Shown: positions 26,161 to 35,604, counted from the stretch's first letter. The stretch: DNA of 38,115 nt from an uncultured Woeseiaceae bacterium (GCA_945788575.1 CALZMR010000008.1:3135-41249), one strand, 5' to 3'. Numbers and translations: made by a program. The notes: generated from the sequence alone by a model not told the origin.

Positions 26161-27120
26161 TCAGAACTCGGCGCGTATCGACTCCATCGTGCGCTGAAAC
26201 TCGATGCTGTCGTTCAACGATACGATCGACGACTCGGTCTTACCGGCCAGCAGATCGTCGACCACCGCCTGGGTTTCGAAATTCAGTCCGATCGATTCGC
26301 GACCGTCCTCGAACTTGTCCTTCAGCGTATCGAGCTCATAGAGCCGGCACTCTGGGGCGCGCCAGAAATCGGGAATGGCAATGTAGCCATCTTCGCCGAT
26401 GAGGTAGGCCCAGTTCTGCAGCTTGCAGCGGAACGAAGTGCCTATGGTCGCGACGACGTCTCCATAATCCAGAATCGCGTTGACGTCGTCCTCGACGCCG
26501 TTCGGCGCGTGGCGCGAAACCACGTGCAAAGCCTCTGGCTGCCGCCGCATCAGGAGCCAAGACAGCGCAACCGGATAAATGCCCATCTCGAGCAGGACAC
26601 CGCCGCCGAGACGCGCGTCGTAGACACGCATGTCTGGCGAGTACGGCCGCTTTGGGAAGCCAAAATCCACCTTGATCTGCTCGAGCCGCCCGATTCGGCC
26701 GGCTTCGATCCACTCCAACGCGGTGCGGATCGCCGGCAGAAACCAGGTCCACATCGCCTCCATGACGTACACGGAGGAATCCCTCGCGGCCTGCGCAATC
26801 CGCTCGGCATCTGCCGTACAGGTCGTAATAGGCTTCTCGCACAGCACGGCCTTGCCCGCTGCCACCGCGGCCAGTGAGTTCTCGAGGTGAACGGTATGTG
26901 GAGTGGCGACGTATACCGCGTCGATGTCCCCGTCCGCCAGCAGCGCCTCGACGGTCGCATAGACGGTCTCGACCTTGTGTTCTTCCGCGAAAGCCTGTGC
27001 GTTCGTCACAGTGCGCGAGGTTGCGGCGACGATCCTGCCGCCCTCTACGTGCGCCATATCCTGTGCGAACTGGTGCGCGATTCGACCCGTACTGATGACG
27101 CCCCAGCGAATCCCGCTCAT
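26161..27120 (-). CDS. Gfo/Idh/MocA family oxidoreductase, D-xylose 1-dehydrogenase-like
   Basis: The 319-residue product has an N-terminal Rossmann fold (GVISTGRIAHQFAQDM, nucleotide loop at about 7-15), the signature EKPI (95-98), and the C-terminal GGGVLLEMGIYPVALSW (172-188). This pattern is closest to the dimeric dihydrodiol dehydrogenase / NADP-dependent D-xylose 1-dehydrogenase group. It would oxidise xylose to xylonolactone in the cytosol, but other sugars are possible. ATG 27120 is chosen since it overlaps the sugar porter stop by 4 bases (ATGA, 27117-27120), showing coupled translation. That pairing with an XylE-like porter supports a sugar substrate. Confidence 0.86.
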   Translation of the reverse strand: MSGIRWGVISTGRIAHQFAQDMAHVEGGRIVAATSRTVTNAQAFAEEHKVETVYATVEALLADGDIDAVYVATPHTVHLENSLAAVAAGKAVLCEKPITTCTADAERIAQAARDSSVYVMEAMWTWFLPAIRTALEWIEAGRIGRLEQIKVDFGFPKRPYSPDMRVYDARLGGGVLLEMGIYPVALSWLLMRRQPEALHVVSRHAPNGVEDDVNAILDYGDVVATIGTSFRCKLQNWAYLIGEDGYIAIPDFWRAPECRLYELDTLKDKFEDGRESIGLNFETQAVVDDLLAGKTESSIVSLNDSIEFQRTMESIRAEF

Positions 27121-28679
27121 CTCGCGAGTACCGTTTCGAGTTCTTCGAGCGTCTTGCCCTTGGTCTCCGGAAGCATCCAGTTGAGGGCGATCAGCCCGAC
27201 GACCCCTAACCCTGCGTATATGAAAAACGTCATCGCATTGCCGAGATTGGCCAGCTCCCATGGCAGCAGAAACTGGACGACCCAACTCGAGCCGCTATTG
27301 AAGATGCCGGTCACACCGAGCGCGACGCCGCGAATGCGATTCGGGAAGATCTCCGACAGGAGCACCCACACTACGGGGCCGAGTGACATCGCGAACGACG
27401 CGACGAAACCGAGAATTCCGATCAGGACGATCGTCGGATTGACTTCGATCGCCGCTTTGACGAGGTCCGCCTGATGGTCTCGTGCCTCTTGCGGTCCGAG
27501 CACGCGCTCCAGTTCCCGCTTGAATTGCAGATCGTTGTCGAAGCGAACGTCAACGAGAGACTCGAGGCTCTCCCTGTCGATCGACTCGTCAAACTGTTCG
27601 ACCGAAGCCGCGTCCAGCCGATAGGTAGCCTGCTGAAAGCCGTAGCCAGTGATACTCATACTCACGATGATGCCGAGCAGGCCCACGATCAGGAGCGGCC
27701 GTCGCCCGATCCTGTCGATCAGGAGCATGGCGACGATCGTGAAGACGACATTGACGATGCCGACCATTGTCGCCTGCGCGAATGCGGCGTCGGTGCCGAC
27801 ACCGCTCTGCTCGAAAATCGTTGGCGCATAGAACAGAACTGCGTTGATCCCGGTGACCTGCTGCACGATACCGATGACGATAGCGATCAGAATTGCCAAA
27901 CGGACCTTGGGTGACAAGACCTCGCGCAGGCGGTAGATAAGCGACCTCCCTGCGTCGCTGCCGCTGGCGAGGATCTCGTTGAGCGTCGCCTCAACGCGAT
28001 CCGCGGGACGGAAGCGGGCGAGCACGGACTTCGCCTGCTCGGTCCGCCCGTTCATCGCCAGCCAGCGGGGCGTCTCGGGAATCGCCAGCATCATCATCAG
28101 CCAGAGGCCGGCCGGCAGAATCTCGATGCCGAGCATCCAGCGCCAGGCGTATTCATCGATGCCGAGCGACTGCACCCATGCGGCGCCGCTGCCACTCAAC
28201 TGCAGCACGTAGTAGTTCGCGAAATAGGCGGCCGAAAAGCCGATCACGATGTTGAACTGATTGAACGAGACGAGGAATCCGCGCCGCTCGTGCGGCGCGA
28301 TCTCCGCGATATACATCGGCGCAATACCCAGCGACGCGAACGCGAATCCGCCGAGGGCTCGCGCGATCATGAGGGTCTCGTAATTCGGCGCGAACGCGGA
28401 GCCGATGGCCGAGATCGTGTACAGCGCGGCGAGGATCGTCAGTACTTTCTTACGTCCGATGTAGTCCGCGATCGGCCCGGCACTAATTCCCGCGACGATG
28501 CCCGCGAGAGTCGGCGCGCCGACGAGAAACCCGAGGTCTATTTCGCTCAGCGAGAATTCGGGAACGATGAATGTCTGGATGCCTGAAATTACCGACGCGT
28601 CGAAACCGAAGATGAAGCCGCCGAGCGCAACGAAAGCCGCGACATAAACGGTGCTTACCGGGTTATATGAATTACTCAT
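27117..28679 (-). CDS. XylE-like sugar:proton symporter (MFS sugar porter)
   Basis: The 520-residue protein is a 12-helix major facilitator of the sugar porter family: GGFIFGFDASVISG in helix 1, the loop ADYIGRKK, PETPRWL after helix 6, QQVTGINAVLFYAP in helix 7 (sugar-binding residues), DRIGRRPL, and PETKGKTLEELE at the C-terminus. The helix 7 to loop 8-9 region is very close to E. coli XylE. It would import D-xylose with protons. It differs from XylE by about 65 extra residues (about 350-413) between helices 9 and 10, rich in acidic residues and Arg. The next gene overlaps its stop by 4 bases. Glucose or arabinose as substrate is possible. Confidence 0.9.
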   Translation of the reverse strand: MSNSYNPVSTVYVAAFVALGGFIFGFDASVISGIQTFIVPEFSLSEIDLGFLVGAPTLAGIVAGISAGPIADYIGRKKVLTILAALYTISAIGSAFAPNYETLMIARALGGFAFASLGIAPMYIAEIAPHERRGFLVSFNQFNIVIGFSAAYFANYYVLQLSGSGAAWVQSLGIDEYAWRWMLGIEILPAGLWLMMMLAIPETPRWLAMNGRTEQAKSVLARFRPADRVEATLNEILASGSDAGRSLIYRLREVLSPKVRLAILIAIVIGIVQQVTGINAVLFYAPTIFEQSGVGTDAAFAQATMVGIVNVVFTIVAMLLIDRIGRRPLLIVGLLGIIVSMSITGYGFQQATYRLDAASVEQFDESIDRESLESLVDVRFDNDLQFKRELERVLGPQEARDHQADLVKAAIEVNPTIVLIGILGFVASFAMSLGPVVWVLLSEIFPNRIRGVALGVTGIFNSGSSWVVQFLLPWELANLGNAMTFFIYAGLGVVGLIALNWMLPETKGKTLEELETVLAR

Positions 28680-28940
28680 TGCCTGAACGCCATTCGCTTA
28701 TCGCACCAGCAAGGCTGGCAAGCAGTGTATTCGTTGGCTTCCACGCGTATCCCCCAGGACCCCGATGCGTAAGCTGAGCCTCACAGCGACTGATCCTCCC
28801 AGCGATTGTCGATGTAAGCAAGGCCGCGAACGCCATCGGCATTCCCAATCATGCAGCCGAGCAATGGCTGGCGCTATGGCGTTAGACTGCGGTTTTCGGT
28901 TATTACTCTATATTCGAATTTTATCGAGGCGACACCCGAC

Positions 28941-30836
28941 ATGGCCCTATCCGTCAACGACACGCTGCGAAAAGCCGAGCGCCATGCCAAGAAGGGTGAG
29001 GTCGAGCTTGCTGCAGAGATATATCGCAGCGTTCTCGAGGAATTCCCGGAAAACAAGCGCGCCGCCGACGGACTGAAGGCGCTTGCCGCAACGGGCGGCG
29101 AACCGCCGCAGGATCAGGTCGACGGATTGCTCGCGCTCTACAACCAGAAGATATTCAAGGATGTACTGAGCCACGGCGCGCCGCTGGTGAAGCAGTTCCC
29201 GGAGGCGGCTGTATTGCAGACGCTGATGGGGGCCGCGCATGCGGGACTCGGCGAAGCGGATCAGGCTGTCCCCTACTACACCAGAGCTCTGGAGATCAGC
29301 CCCGATTCGGCGGATGTACACAACAATCTCGCCGCGGCTCTGCTGGACCTCGGCAGTTACGAAGAAGCGGTAGGCAGTCTCCGTCGTGCACTTGAGATCC
29401 AACCCGACTTCCCAGTTGCCCACAACAATCTGGGCAACGCGCTACGGCGTCTGGGCCGCTCCGAGGAAGCTCTCGCGAGCTTCGAGACCGCCCTGCAACT
29501 GGCACCCGATTATGCGGAGGCCCACAATAACCAGGGAATTGCCTTCAGAGGTCTCGGGAGGCTCAAACAGGCTACCAAGTGTTTTGGCAATGCTCTCGCG
29601 ATTGCGCCGGGCTTCGCTATCGCACACAACAATCTCGGCAATACGCTCCGCGAGCTCGGCAAAGTAGAAGAGGCCGTGACGTGCTTCGAGAGTGCCGTTC
29701 AGATCGCGCCGCAGTTCGTTGAGGCGCACAACAATCTGGGCAATGCGCTCAGCGATCTCGGACGACGTGATGAGGCAGTAGCGAGTTTTCGCAAGGCGCT
29801 GGAACTGAAGCCAGACTTCGCCGGAGCACATCGAAACCTGAGCCTGATCACAGAGTACGAGCCGGGCGACGCGCAGATCGAGCTCATGCTTGGCCTTGTC
29901 GAGCGAGACGGCCTGCCGGATGAAGATCGGATGCAGCTCTGCTTCGCTCTGGGGAAGGCTCACGAAGATCTGGGCGAGTGGGACAAGGCCTTCGAGTTCC
30001 TGGCCCACGCCAATCGAATCGCGAAGGAGGCAAGTGAATACTCGATAGCCGATGACGCGGACGCATTCTCGCAAATCCTGTCATGGTTCCCGCCGCAAGT
30101 TCCCGCTATCGACGTACCGGCGGATGTGACAACCACGCCGGTATTCATCGTCGGGATGCCCCGCTCCGGCACGACTCTCGTTGAACAGATCCTTGCCAGC
30201 CACTCCCTTGTCCACGGAGCCGGCGAGCTGAGCCTGCTCGAAAGATCGATAAGGGTCGGCGCAGATGTAGATCTTGAGAGTCCGGTATCGAGGTTGGCAG
30301 TGATCCGCGAGACATACCTCAATGCACTCGCGGAGATCGGTGCAGCGGCACCGCATGTCACGGACAAGATGCCGCTGAATTTCCGGTGGATCGGTTTCAT
30401 CTGCACGGCAATGCCCGAGGCGCGCATCGTGCATATCGAGCGTGACCCTCGCGCCACCTGCTGGTCGATCTTCAAGCACCACTTTCCGCTTGGAGGCCAC
30501 GGCTTCGCGAATGACCTCCACGACCTCGCCGAATACTACAAGCTGTACCGGAATATGATGGCCTTCTGGCGCAAGCGGTTTCCCGGCCGTATCTACGACC
30601 TCAAGTACGAGGCTCTTACGGAGAATCAGGAAGACGAGACACGCCGACTACTCGAGTACGTCGGCCTTCCCTGGGAAGACGGCTGCCTGGAGTTCCACAC
30701 GACCCGGCGCGTCGTTCAGACGTCTTCGGCGAGTCAGGTTCGAGAGGGCATGTATCAGGGTAGCTCGGAGGCGTGGCGGAAGTACGAGGAGTACCTGGGG
30801 CCTCTGCACCAGGCATTCGAGGACGCTGAGGGCTAG
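28941..30836 (+). CDS. TPR-repeat sulfotransferase family protein
   Basis: The 631-residue product has an N-terminal half of tetratricopeptide repeats (about residues 8-300) and a C-terminal sulfotransferase domain (about 400-625). The 5'-phosphosulfate-binding loop is PRSGTT (407-412), followed by VEQILASH, and the 3'-phosphate-binding region is IVHIERDPRATCWSIFKHHF. This domain order is common in marine bacteria. The proteins are thought to transfer sulfate from PAPS to a carbohydrate or tyrosine acceptor, but the acceptor is unknown here. No signal peptide is seen. The start ATG 28941 follows GAGGCG at a suitable spacing; the longer frame to 28851 lacks TPR homology. It ends 9 bases from the convergent DapA-like gene. 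Confidence 0.88.
   Translation: MALSVNDTLRKAERHAKKGEVELAAEIYRSVLEEFPENKRAADGLKALAATGGEPPQDQVDGLLALYNQKIFKDVLSHGAPLVKQFPEAAVLQTLMGAAHAGLGEADQAVPYYTRALEISPDSADVHNNLAAALLDLGSYEEAVGSLRRALEIQPDFPVAHNNLGNALRRLGRSEEALASFETALQLAPDYAEAHNNQGIAFRGLGRLKQATKCFGNALAIAPGFAIAHNNLGNTLRELGKVEEAVTCFESAVQIAPQFVEAHNNLGNALSDLGRRDEAVASFRKALELKPDFAGAHRNLSLITEYEPGDAQIELMLGLVERDGLPDEDRMQLCFALGKAHEDLGEWDKAFEFLAHANRIAKEASEYSIADDADAFSQILSWFPPQVPAIDVPADVTTTPVFIVGMPRSGTTLVEQILASHSLVHGAGELSLLERSIRVGADVDLESPVSRLAVIRETYLNALAEIGAAAPHVTDKMPLNFRWIGFICTAMPEARIVHIERDPRATCWSIFKHHFPLGGHGFANDLHDLAEYYKLYRNMMAFWRKRFPGRIYDLKYEALTENQEDETRRLLEYVGLPWEDGCLEFHTTRRVVQTSSASQVREGMYQGSSEAWRKYEEYLGPLHQAFEDAEG
29319..29840 (+). repeat. 102-base in-frame TPR-coding repeats
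   Basis: The sequence encoding HNNLGNAL recurs at a strict 102-base spacing, with HNN (or HRN) codons at 29319, 29421, 29523, 29625, 29727 and 29829. Copies at 29421, 29625 and 29727 are nearly identical at DNA level over the CACAACAATCTGGGCAA block. This fits recent duplication or gene conversion within the TPR region. Confidence 0.85.
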
Positions 30837-30845
30837 AGGTCGGCC

Positions 30846-31754
30846 TCAGAGCTTCAGGCCACAACCCTCGAAGGCCTCTCGGATCGCGGCCTTCTCCGCA
30901 TCGGTGAGCTCCAGCATTGGCGGCCTGACCCGGCCTCCAACCTGGCCGAGCAACTCTTGCCAGTACTTGCCGAATGCCTGCGGTTTGTCGGCCGGCTTCG
31001 ATCGCCTCATCGCGTCGCGCACTGGTTCGAGACTGTCGCGTACGCGCCGCGCCTCTTCGAAGCTGCCTTCGAAGGCGAGGCGCGTGTACTCGTCCATGCG
31101 CTTGTCGTTCTTCGTCTGCAGATGGTACGGCGGTGACGAACACAGATAGAGCTGCCAGCCGAGTTCCTCGATGTTGTCCAGCCAGTCGTCTTCCAGCGAT
31201 GTCGATACCTGAATCTTGTCCCCGACCATGCGCGTGAGCTGCACATACATCTCGCGAGGAACCGAGTACTTGATAGCGACGATATTGGGCAGCTCGGCGA
31301 TTCGAGCGCACTCGTCAGGCTGCATCAGATAGCCCGAGTCCGGATGGCTCCACATGGCAATACCGATGTCGAGTTTGTCGCAGAGTCCCTTGTAGTACTG
31401 ATACAGGACTTCGCCGCGATCATGCACGAAGCTTAGAACCGGCGCGTGCACGACGATGTAGTCGGCGCCGCAATTCTGAGCGTGCTGCGAGAGCTCCAGC
31501 ACGGTGTCGTAGTTCTGATCCGACACCGAAACGATGACGCCCGCTTTGCCGTCGCACTCCTCGACCGCGATCTCGAAGTTACGCTTGCGCTCCGCGAGGC
31601 TCATCGAGAAGAACTCGCCCTGCTTGCCGGCGATGAACAGCCCCTGGATATCGAGATCGTCGATCCAGTGGCGGATGTTCGAGCGAAGACCGGCTTCGTT
31701 CAGCGACAGATCGTCATTGAACGGGTTCAGCGCGGCCGCCCAGATTCCACGCAT
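30846..31754 (-). CDS. DapA-superfamily (class I) aldolase or lyase with altered active site
   Basis: The 302-residue protein has the dihydrodipicolinate synthase fold, with the Schiff-base Lys162 in VAIKYS. Two defining DapA elements differ: the GTTGE loop is GKQGE (43-47), and the catalytic Tyr of YNxPxR is replaced by Trp-Ser (135-136, in AMWSHPDSG). It is thus unlikely to be a true DapA; another 2-keto-acid aldolase or dehydratase activity is more likely. The reading frame upstream of ATG 31754 still looks like the usual N-terminus (IKYSKQDAKDYARENM) but has no ATG, GTG or TTG before the in-frame stop near 31850. The start may be non-canonical, or ATG 31754 may be used. It diverges from nadX. 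Confidence 0.83.
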   Translation of the reverse strand: MRGIWAAALNPFNDDLSLNEAGLRSNIRHWIDDLDIQGLFIAGKQGEFFSMSLAERKRNFEIAVEECDGKAGVIVSVSDQNYDTVLELSQHAQNCGADYIVVHAPVLSFVHDRGEVLYQYYKGLCDKLDIGIAMWSHPDSGYLMQPDECARIAELPNIVAIKYSVPREMYVQLTRMVGDKIQVSTSLEDDWLDNIEELGWQLYLCSSPPYHLQTKNDKRMDEYTRLAFEGSFEEARRVRDSLEPVRDAMRRSKPADKPQAFGKYWQELLGQVGGRVRPPMLELTDAEKAAIREAFEGCGLKL

Positions 31755-31907
31755 GTTCTCGCGCGCATAGTCCTTCGCGTCTTGCTTCGAGTACTTGATG
31801 GCGTTACATCCCGATGTGCATTGATGATTGACGACATGTCGGTGTAGCGCTCAATGATACCCGGACAGTGTGACCCTGCGATAATGGAGCGCGAAAGGGA
31901 GGGCTGC

Positions 31908-32696
31908 ATGAAGATCGGGATAATCGGCGAGGGCGCCATCGGCCGATACGTGCGCGAAGGGCTGCATGAACGAGGCCATGTGATAGGGGCGATCCTCGTT
32001 CGCGCGGAGCGCCTGCAGGAACGCGCCGCGGAATCGGGCAAAACGCATTACGTATCCTCAGTAGCGGACTTGCCGCAAAACATCGACCACATGATCGACT
32101 GTGCCGGCCACCAGGCGCTGAAATCCTACGGGCCCGGCATCCTGCAGCGCGGCATCGACCTGACGACCGTATCGATCGGCGCGCTGGCGGACCCCGACGT
32201 TTACCGGAGCCTCGAACACGCCGCGGCCGAAGGCAATTCGAGGCTGTACCTGGCCAGCGGCGCCATCGGTGCGCTGGACTGTTTACGCGCAGCTCGCGTC
32301 GGCAAACTGCTGAGCGTCACCTATATCGGTCGAAAACCGCCGAAAGGCTGGAAGGGATCGCCCGCGGAAGCGAGGCTGGACCTCGACCAGCTTGAATCGA
32401 GCGCGGTGCATTTCGAGGGCACGGCCCGAATTGCCGCCACCGAGTACCCGAAGAACGCGAACGTCGCCGCCGCTGTCGCTTTGGCGGGGCTCGGCTTCGA
32501 TGAGACGACCGTCCAACTAATCGCCGATCCCGACATCGACCAGAACATCCACGAGGTTCAGGCGACCGGCGACTTCGGCCGCTTCTCGTTCGAGATCCGC
32601 GGACAGTCCCTGCCGGACAACCCGCGCAGCTCGGCGCTGGCCGCCATGAGCGTTGTCAGCAAGCTCGAAGACGCAACGCAGAGCATCTGCTTCTAA
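31908..32696 (+). CDS. nadX: L-aspartate dehydrogenase family protein (NadX type)
   Basis: The 262-residue product has an N-terminal Rossmann fold with GEGAIG (8-13), a DCAGHQA region, and the C-terminal motif PKNANVAAAVALAGLGFDET of aspartate dehydrogenases. The family oxidises L-aspartate to iminoaspartate with NAD(P)+, the substrate for NadA in NAD synthesis, or runs in reverse as an aminating enzyme. The ATG 31908 follows a strong AGGGAGG. It is 153 bases from the divergent DapA-like gene and 81 bases upstream of an aldehyde dehydrogenase on the same strand, likely one transcript. The nearby kynurenine genes also feed quinolinate and hence NAD, so a shared role is conceivable (inference). 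Confidence 0.87.
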   Translation: MKIGIIGEGAIGRYVREGLHERGHVIGAILVRAERLQERAAESGKTHYVSSVADLPQNIDHMIDCAGHQALKSYGPGILQRGIDLTTVSIGALADPDVYRSLEHAAAEGNSRLYLASGAIGALDCLRAARVGKLLSVTYIGRKPPKGWKGSPAEARLDLDQLESSAVHFEGTARIAATEYPKNANVAAAVALAGLGFDETTVQLIADPDIDQNIHEVQATGDFGRFSFEIRGQSLPDNPRSSALAAMSVVSKLEDATQSICF

Positions 32697-32777
32697 AGGT
32701 CTGTATTGGCTGAATCCGCTTGATCGTATTGCAGCCTGCTGTAACCTGATCGTGCACGAGCGCGAGAGATAACACGA

Positions 32778-34214
32778 ATGAGCACCTACCCTGACCTGCA
32801 TCTTTATATCGACGGGGAATGGCGCAGGACCGCCAGCGACCTTCCTGTACTGAATCCGGCGACGGAGGAGGAGATCGGGCGCCTGCCGCATGCTGAGGCC
32901 AGCGATCTGGACGACGCGCTCGACGCGGCGGAGCGGGGCTTCAAGGTTTGGAAGCAGGCGGCACCGGCTGAGCGAGCCAATGTCCTCTTCAAAGCGTCGG
33001 CGTTGATGCGCGAGCGGCAGGAAGAGATCGCCACCGCGATCACGGCGGAACACGGCAAACCGCTCACGCAGGCCCGCCTCGAGGTCATCCGTGGCTGCGA
33101 GTTCTTCGAATGGGACGCCGGCGAGGCCACTCGTACGTATGGGCGGGTCATCCCGAGCGCGCCCGGCATTCGGTACATCGTGCATCACCAGCCGATCGGT
33201 ATCGTCGCCGCATTTTCGCCGTGGAACTTTCCGATGAGCCAGCCGTGCCGCAAAGTTGCCGGGGCCATCGCGTCGGGTTGCTCCATCATTCTCAAGGCGG
33301 CGGAAGAAACCCCGGCTGGCGCGCTGCACATCGCGAAGGCGCTGCACGATGCCGGGCTGCCGCCCGGCGTGCTGAATCTCGTGTTTGGCACTCCGGCTAA
33401 TATTTCCGCTCGCCTGATCAGTGACGATCGGGTCCGGCTTGTGGCGTTTACCGGCTCGACGACCGTCGGCAGACATCTCACCACGCTGGCGACGCAGCAC
33501 ATGACACCGGTTCTCATGGAACTCGGTGGCCACGCTCCGGTGATCGTCTGCGAGGACACCGATGTCGAAGCAGCCGCGCTTACTGGCGCGGTACGAAAAA
33601 TGCGCAATGCCGGACAGGTCTGCACGTCGCCGACACGCTTCTTCGTGCACGAAAGCATCTTCGAGGAGTACGCGGAGATTTTCGTACGCCGGGCGGCCGA
33701 GACAAAGGTGGGTAACGGCGTGGACCCGGACGTCGAGATGGGGCCGCTCGCCAATCCGCGCAGAATCGACGCGCTCACGGCCATGGTCGAGGACGCGGTA
33801 GCCAAGGGCGCGGAGCTCAGAACCGGCGGCAGCCGGCGCGGCAACGAAGGCTACTTCTTCGAGCCGACGGTACTGACAAACGTGCCGTATAACGCGGACG
33901 TGATGCACGAGGAGCCTTTCGGCCCACTGGCAATCATCAATCCTGTCGCATCACTGGACGAAGGCATCGAGAGAGCCAATGGCGTGCCTTACGGTCTCGC
34001 AGCCTACGGATTCACGAACCGCGCTGATTACGCGGACCGACTGGTGGAGGAGCTGGAGGCCGGCAATGTCTCGATCAATACACTCGAGGCATCACTTCCG
34101 GAGACGCCGTTCGGCGGCGTGAAGTCCAGCGGATACGGCCGTGAGGGCGGGACCGAAGGTCTGCACAATTACATGATCACCAAGAACGTGTCGCACAGTC
34201 TGAAGATCGTCTAG
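32778..34214 (+). CDS. NAD(P)-dependent aldehyde dehydrogenase (succinate-semialdehyde type)
   Basis: The 478-residue product is an ALDH with the oxyanion Asn150 in PWNFP, Lys173 in ILKAAEETP, the glycine motif FTGSTTVGRHL (224-234), catalytic Glu249 in ELGG and nucleophile Cys282 in NAGQVCTSP. The sequence most resembles the succinate-semialdehyde / short-chain semialdehyde group. Context (aspartate dehydrogenase upstream, kynurenine pathway genes convergent) also allows 2-aminomuconate semialdehyde as substrate, but no matching decarboxylase or deaminase is present here. Its ribosome-binding site is a weak GAGAG. It ends 25 bases from the convergent kynurenine 3-monooxygenase gene. Confidence 0.9.
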   Translation: MSTYPDLHLYIDGEWRRTASDLPVLNPATEEEIGRLPHAEASDLDDALDAAERGFKVWKQAAPAERANVLFKASALMRERQEEIATAITAEHGKPLTQARLEVIRGCEFFEWDAGEATRTYGRVIPSAPGIRYIVHHQPIGIVAAFSPWNFPMSQPCRKVAGAIASGCSIILKAAEETPAGALHIAKALHDAGLPPGVLNLVFGTPANISARLISDDRVRLVAFTGSTTVGRHLTTLATQHMTPVLMELGGHAPVIVCEDTDVEAAALTGAVRKMRNAGQVCTSPTRFFVHESIFEEYAEIFVRRAAETKVGNGVDPDVEMGPLANPRRIDALTAMVEDAVAKGAELRTGGSRRGNEGYFFEPTVLTNVPYNADVMHEEPFGPLAIINPVASLDEGIERANGVPYGLAAYGFTNRADYADRLVEELEAGNVSINTLEASLPETPFGGVKSSGYGREGGTEGLHNYMITKNVSHSLKIV

Positions 34215-34239
34215 ACAGATCTGACAAGCCGTGTCCGAG

Positions 34240-35604
34240 TTAGCCGCGAGCTCCGAAAGCCGCGTCTGCCAGTTCATGAAGCTGATCCATGACGTACGGC
34301 TTGTCCCAGTCTTCCTCGATGCCGGGCAGCGCCATGATTGTCTGCATCACCGCGTTCTGTTCGTCGCCGACGCGTAGGGCTTCCGAGTAGGGAATCTCCG
34401 GCGAGAACGTGACCATGGAATAGAGCGGCGTCCATAGCTCCGGATACCGTTCGCTGAACTTCGCTTCGATCTTCTTCTGCAGCTGAAAGCTCGGGTCGCC
34501 TGAGAGGTCGCTCATCTCCCTGAAGTTGCGCACGGCCAGCTCCGCGATCGCATCGCCGTTGGGTTTGCGCGCATTCTCGTAGGCTGGGAAGATCCGATCC
34601 CAGTCGTGATCGAGCTTGGAGATAAGCGAGTTCAACTCGGCACAGTCTTCGAAACCGCAGTTCATGCCCTGACCGTAATACGGCACGATCGCATGCGCCG
34701 CATCGCCGATGAGACCTACCTTGTTATTGAAAGACCACGGGAACACGTGAACGAGGTACAGCGGAGCGGCCGTCCTGTCCATGAAGGTTTCGATCGGATC
34801 TTCGAGGTAGCCCATCGCATCGGCGAAGTTCGCCTCGAAGAACGCCTCGACCGCTGAACGCTCTTTGAGCGATTCAAACGACAGTTCGCCTGAATACGCA
34901 AGAAACAGCGTGCAAGTGAACGTCCCATCGGGATTCGGCAGCGCGATCAGCATGAAGTCCTTGCGCGGCCATATGTGCAGCGCGTTCTTGTCCAGCTTGT
35001 GCGAGCCGTCCTGGTTGGCCGGGATGTTCAGCTCGATGTAGCACTCCGGCATGTACGTCTGACTGTAGCTGAACCTGGGAAAGCTGTGTGCCGAGCGGCG
35101 AACCTTCGAGTTCGCTCCGTCCGCACCGAAGGCGAAGTCCGCTTTGACCACCAGTTCGCGGTCGTCCTTGACGCTGAACATCGTCGTCGCCGATTCGAAA
35201 TCGATGTCTGTTAGGCGGTGCTGGAAGTGCGTCGTGATGTTCGGCTCGTCGTCGCCTATATCCAGCAACTGCTCGTTGATACCGCCTCTGGACACCGACC
35301 AGATGGCATTGCCCTCCTGCCCGTAGGGAATCTCACTCAGTTCGCCGTCGACATCGTGGATTGCACGGCAGTACATCGGAATGGCCCGGGCTTTCGCCTC
35401 GGCGCTGATGCCGATCTTCTCCAGCGACGTCCAGCCACGATCGGACAAGGCGATGTTGATCGACTTGCCCTGGTAGATGTTGGTCGTCCGCGAGTCAGGA
35501 CGGCCTTCGTACAGTCCGACCTTGTAGCCGTGTCGCGCTAGCAAGATGGCGAGCAGCGAGCCTACGGGGCCACCGCCGACAATCGTAAACGTCTTCTGCG
35601 TCAC
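34240..35604 (-). CDS. kmo: Kynurenine 3-monooxygenase
   Basis: The 454-residue product is a class A flavin monooxygenase: FAD loop [19 protein letters not shown] at the N-terminus, a [10 protein letters not shown] motif in the middle, and [24 protein letters not shown], which includes the family signature for KMO. It hydroxylates L-kynurenine to 3-hydroxykynurenine with NADPH and oxygen. The bacterial homologue is usually soluble or weakly membrane bound; it has a hydrophobic C-terminal segment but no clear helix. The start ATG 35604 overlaps the kynureninase stop by 4 bases (35601-35604). It is the third gene of the haaO-kynU-kmo operon. Confidence 0.95.
   Translation of the reverse strand: MTQKTFTIVGGGPVGSLLAILLARHGYKVGLYEGRPDSRTTNIYQGKSINIALSDRGWTSLEKIGISAEAKARAIPMYCRAIHDVDGELSEIPYGQEGNAIWSVSRGGINEQLLDIGDDEPNITTHFQHRLTDIDFESATTMFSVKDDRELVVKADFAFGADGANSKVRRSAHSFPRFSYSQTYMPECYIELNIPANQDGSHKLDKNALHIWPRKDFMLIALPNPDGTFTCTLFLAYSGELSFESLKERSAVEAFFEANFADAMGYLEDPIETFMDRTAAPLYLVHVFPWSFNNKVGLIGDAAHAIVPYYGQGMNCGFEDCAELNSLISKLDHDWDRIFPAYENARKPNGDAIAELAVRNFREMSDLSGDPSFQLQKKIEAKFSERYPELWTPLYSMVTFSPEIPYSEALRVGDEQNAVMQTIMALPGIEEDWDKPYVMDQLHELADAAFGARG

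Noticed and set aside
30846-31754. Naming the DapA-fold gene dapA
   Set aside because: The GTTGE loop and catalytic Tyr are changed and no lysine pathway gene is near.
32517-33908. 463-codon open frame antisense to the aldehyde dehydrogenase
   Set aside because: It lies opposite a fully conserved ALDH and shows no family motif; long antisense frames are expected at this GC content.
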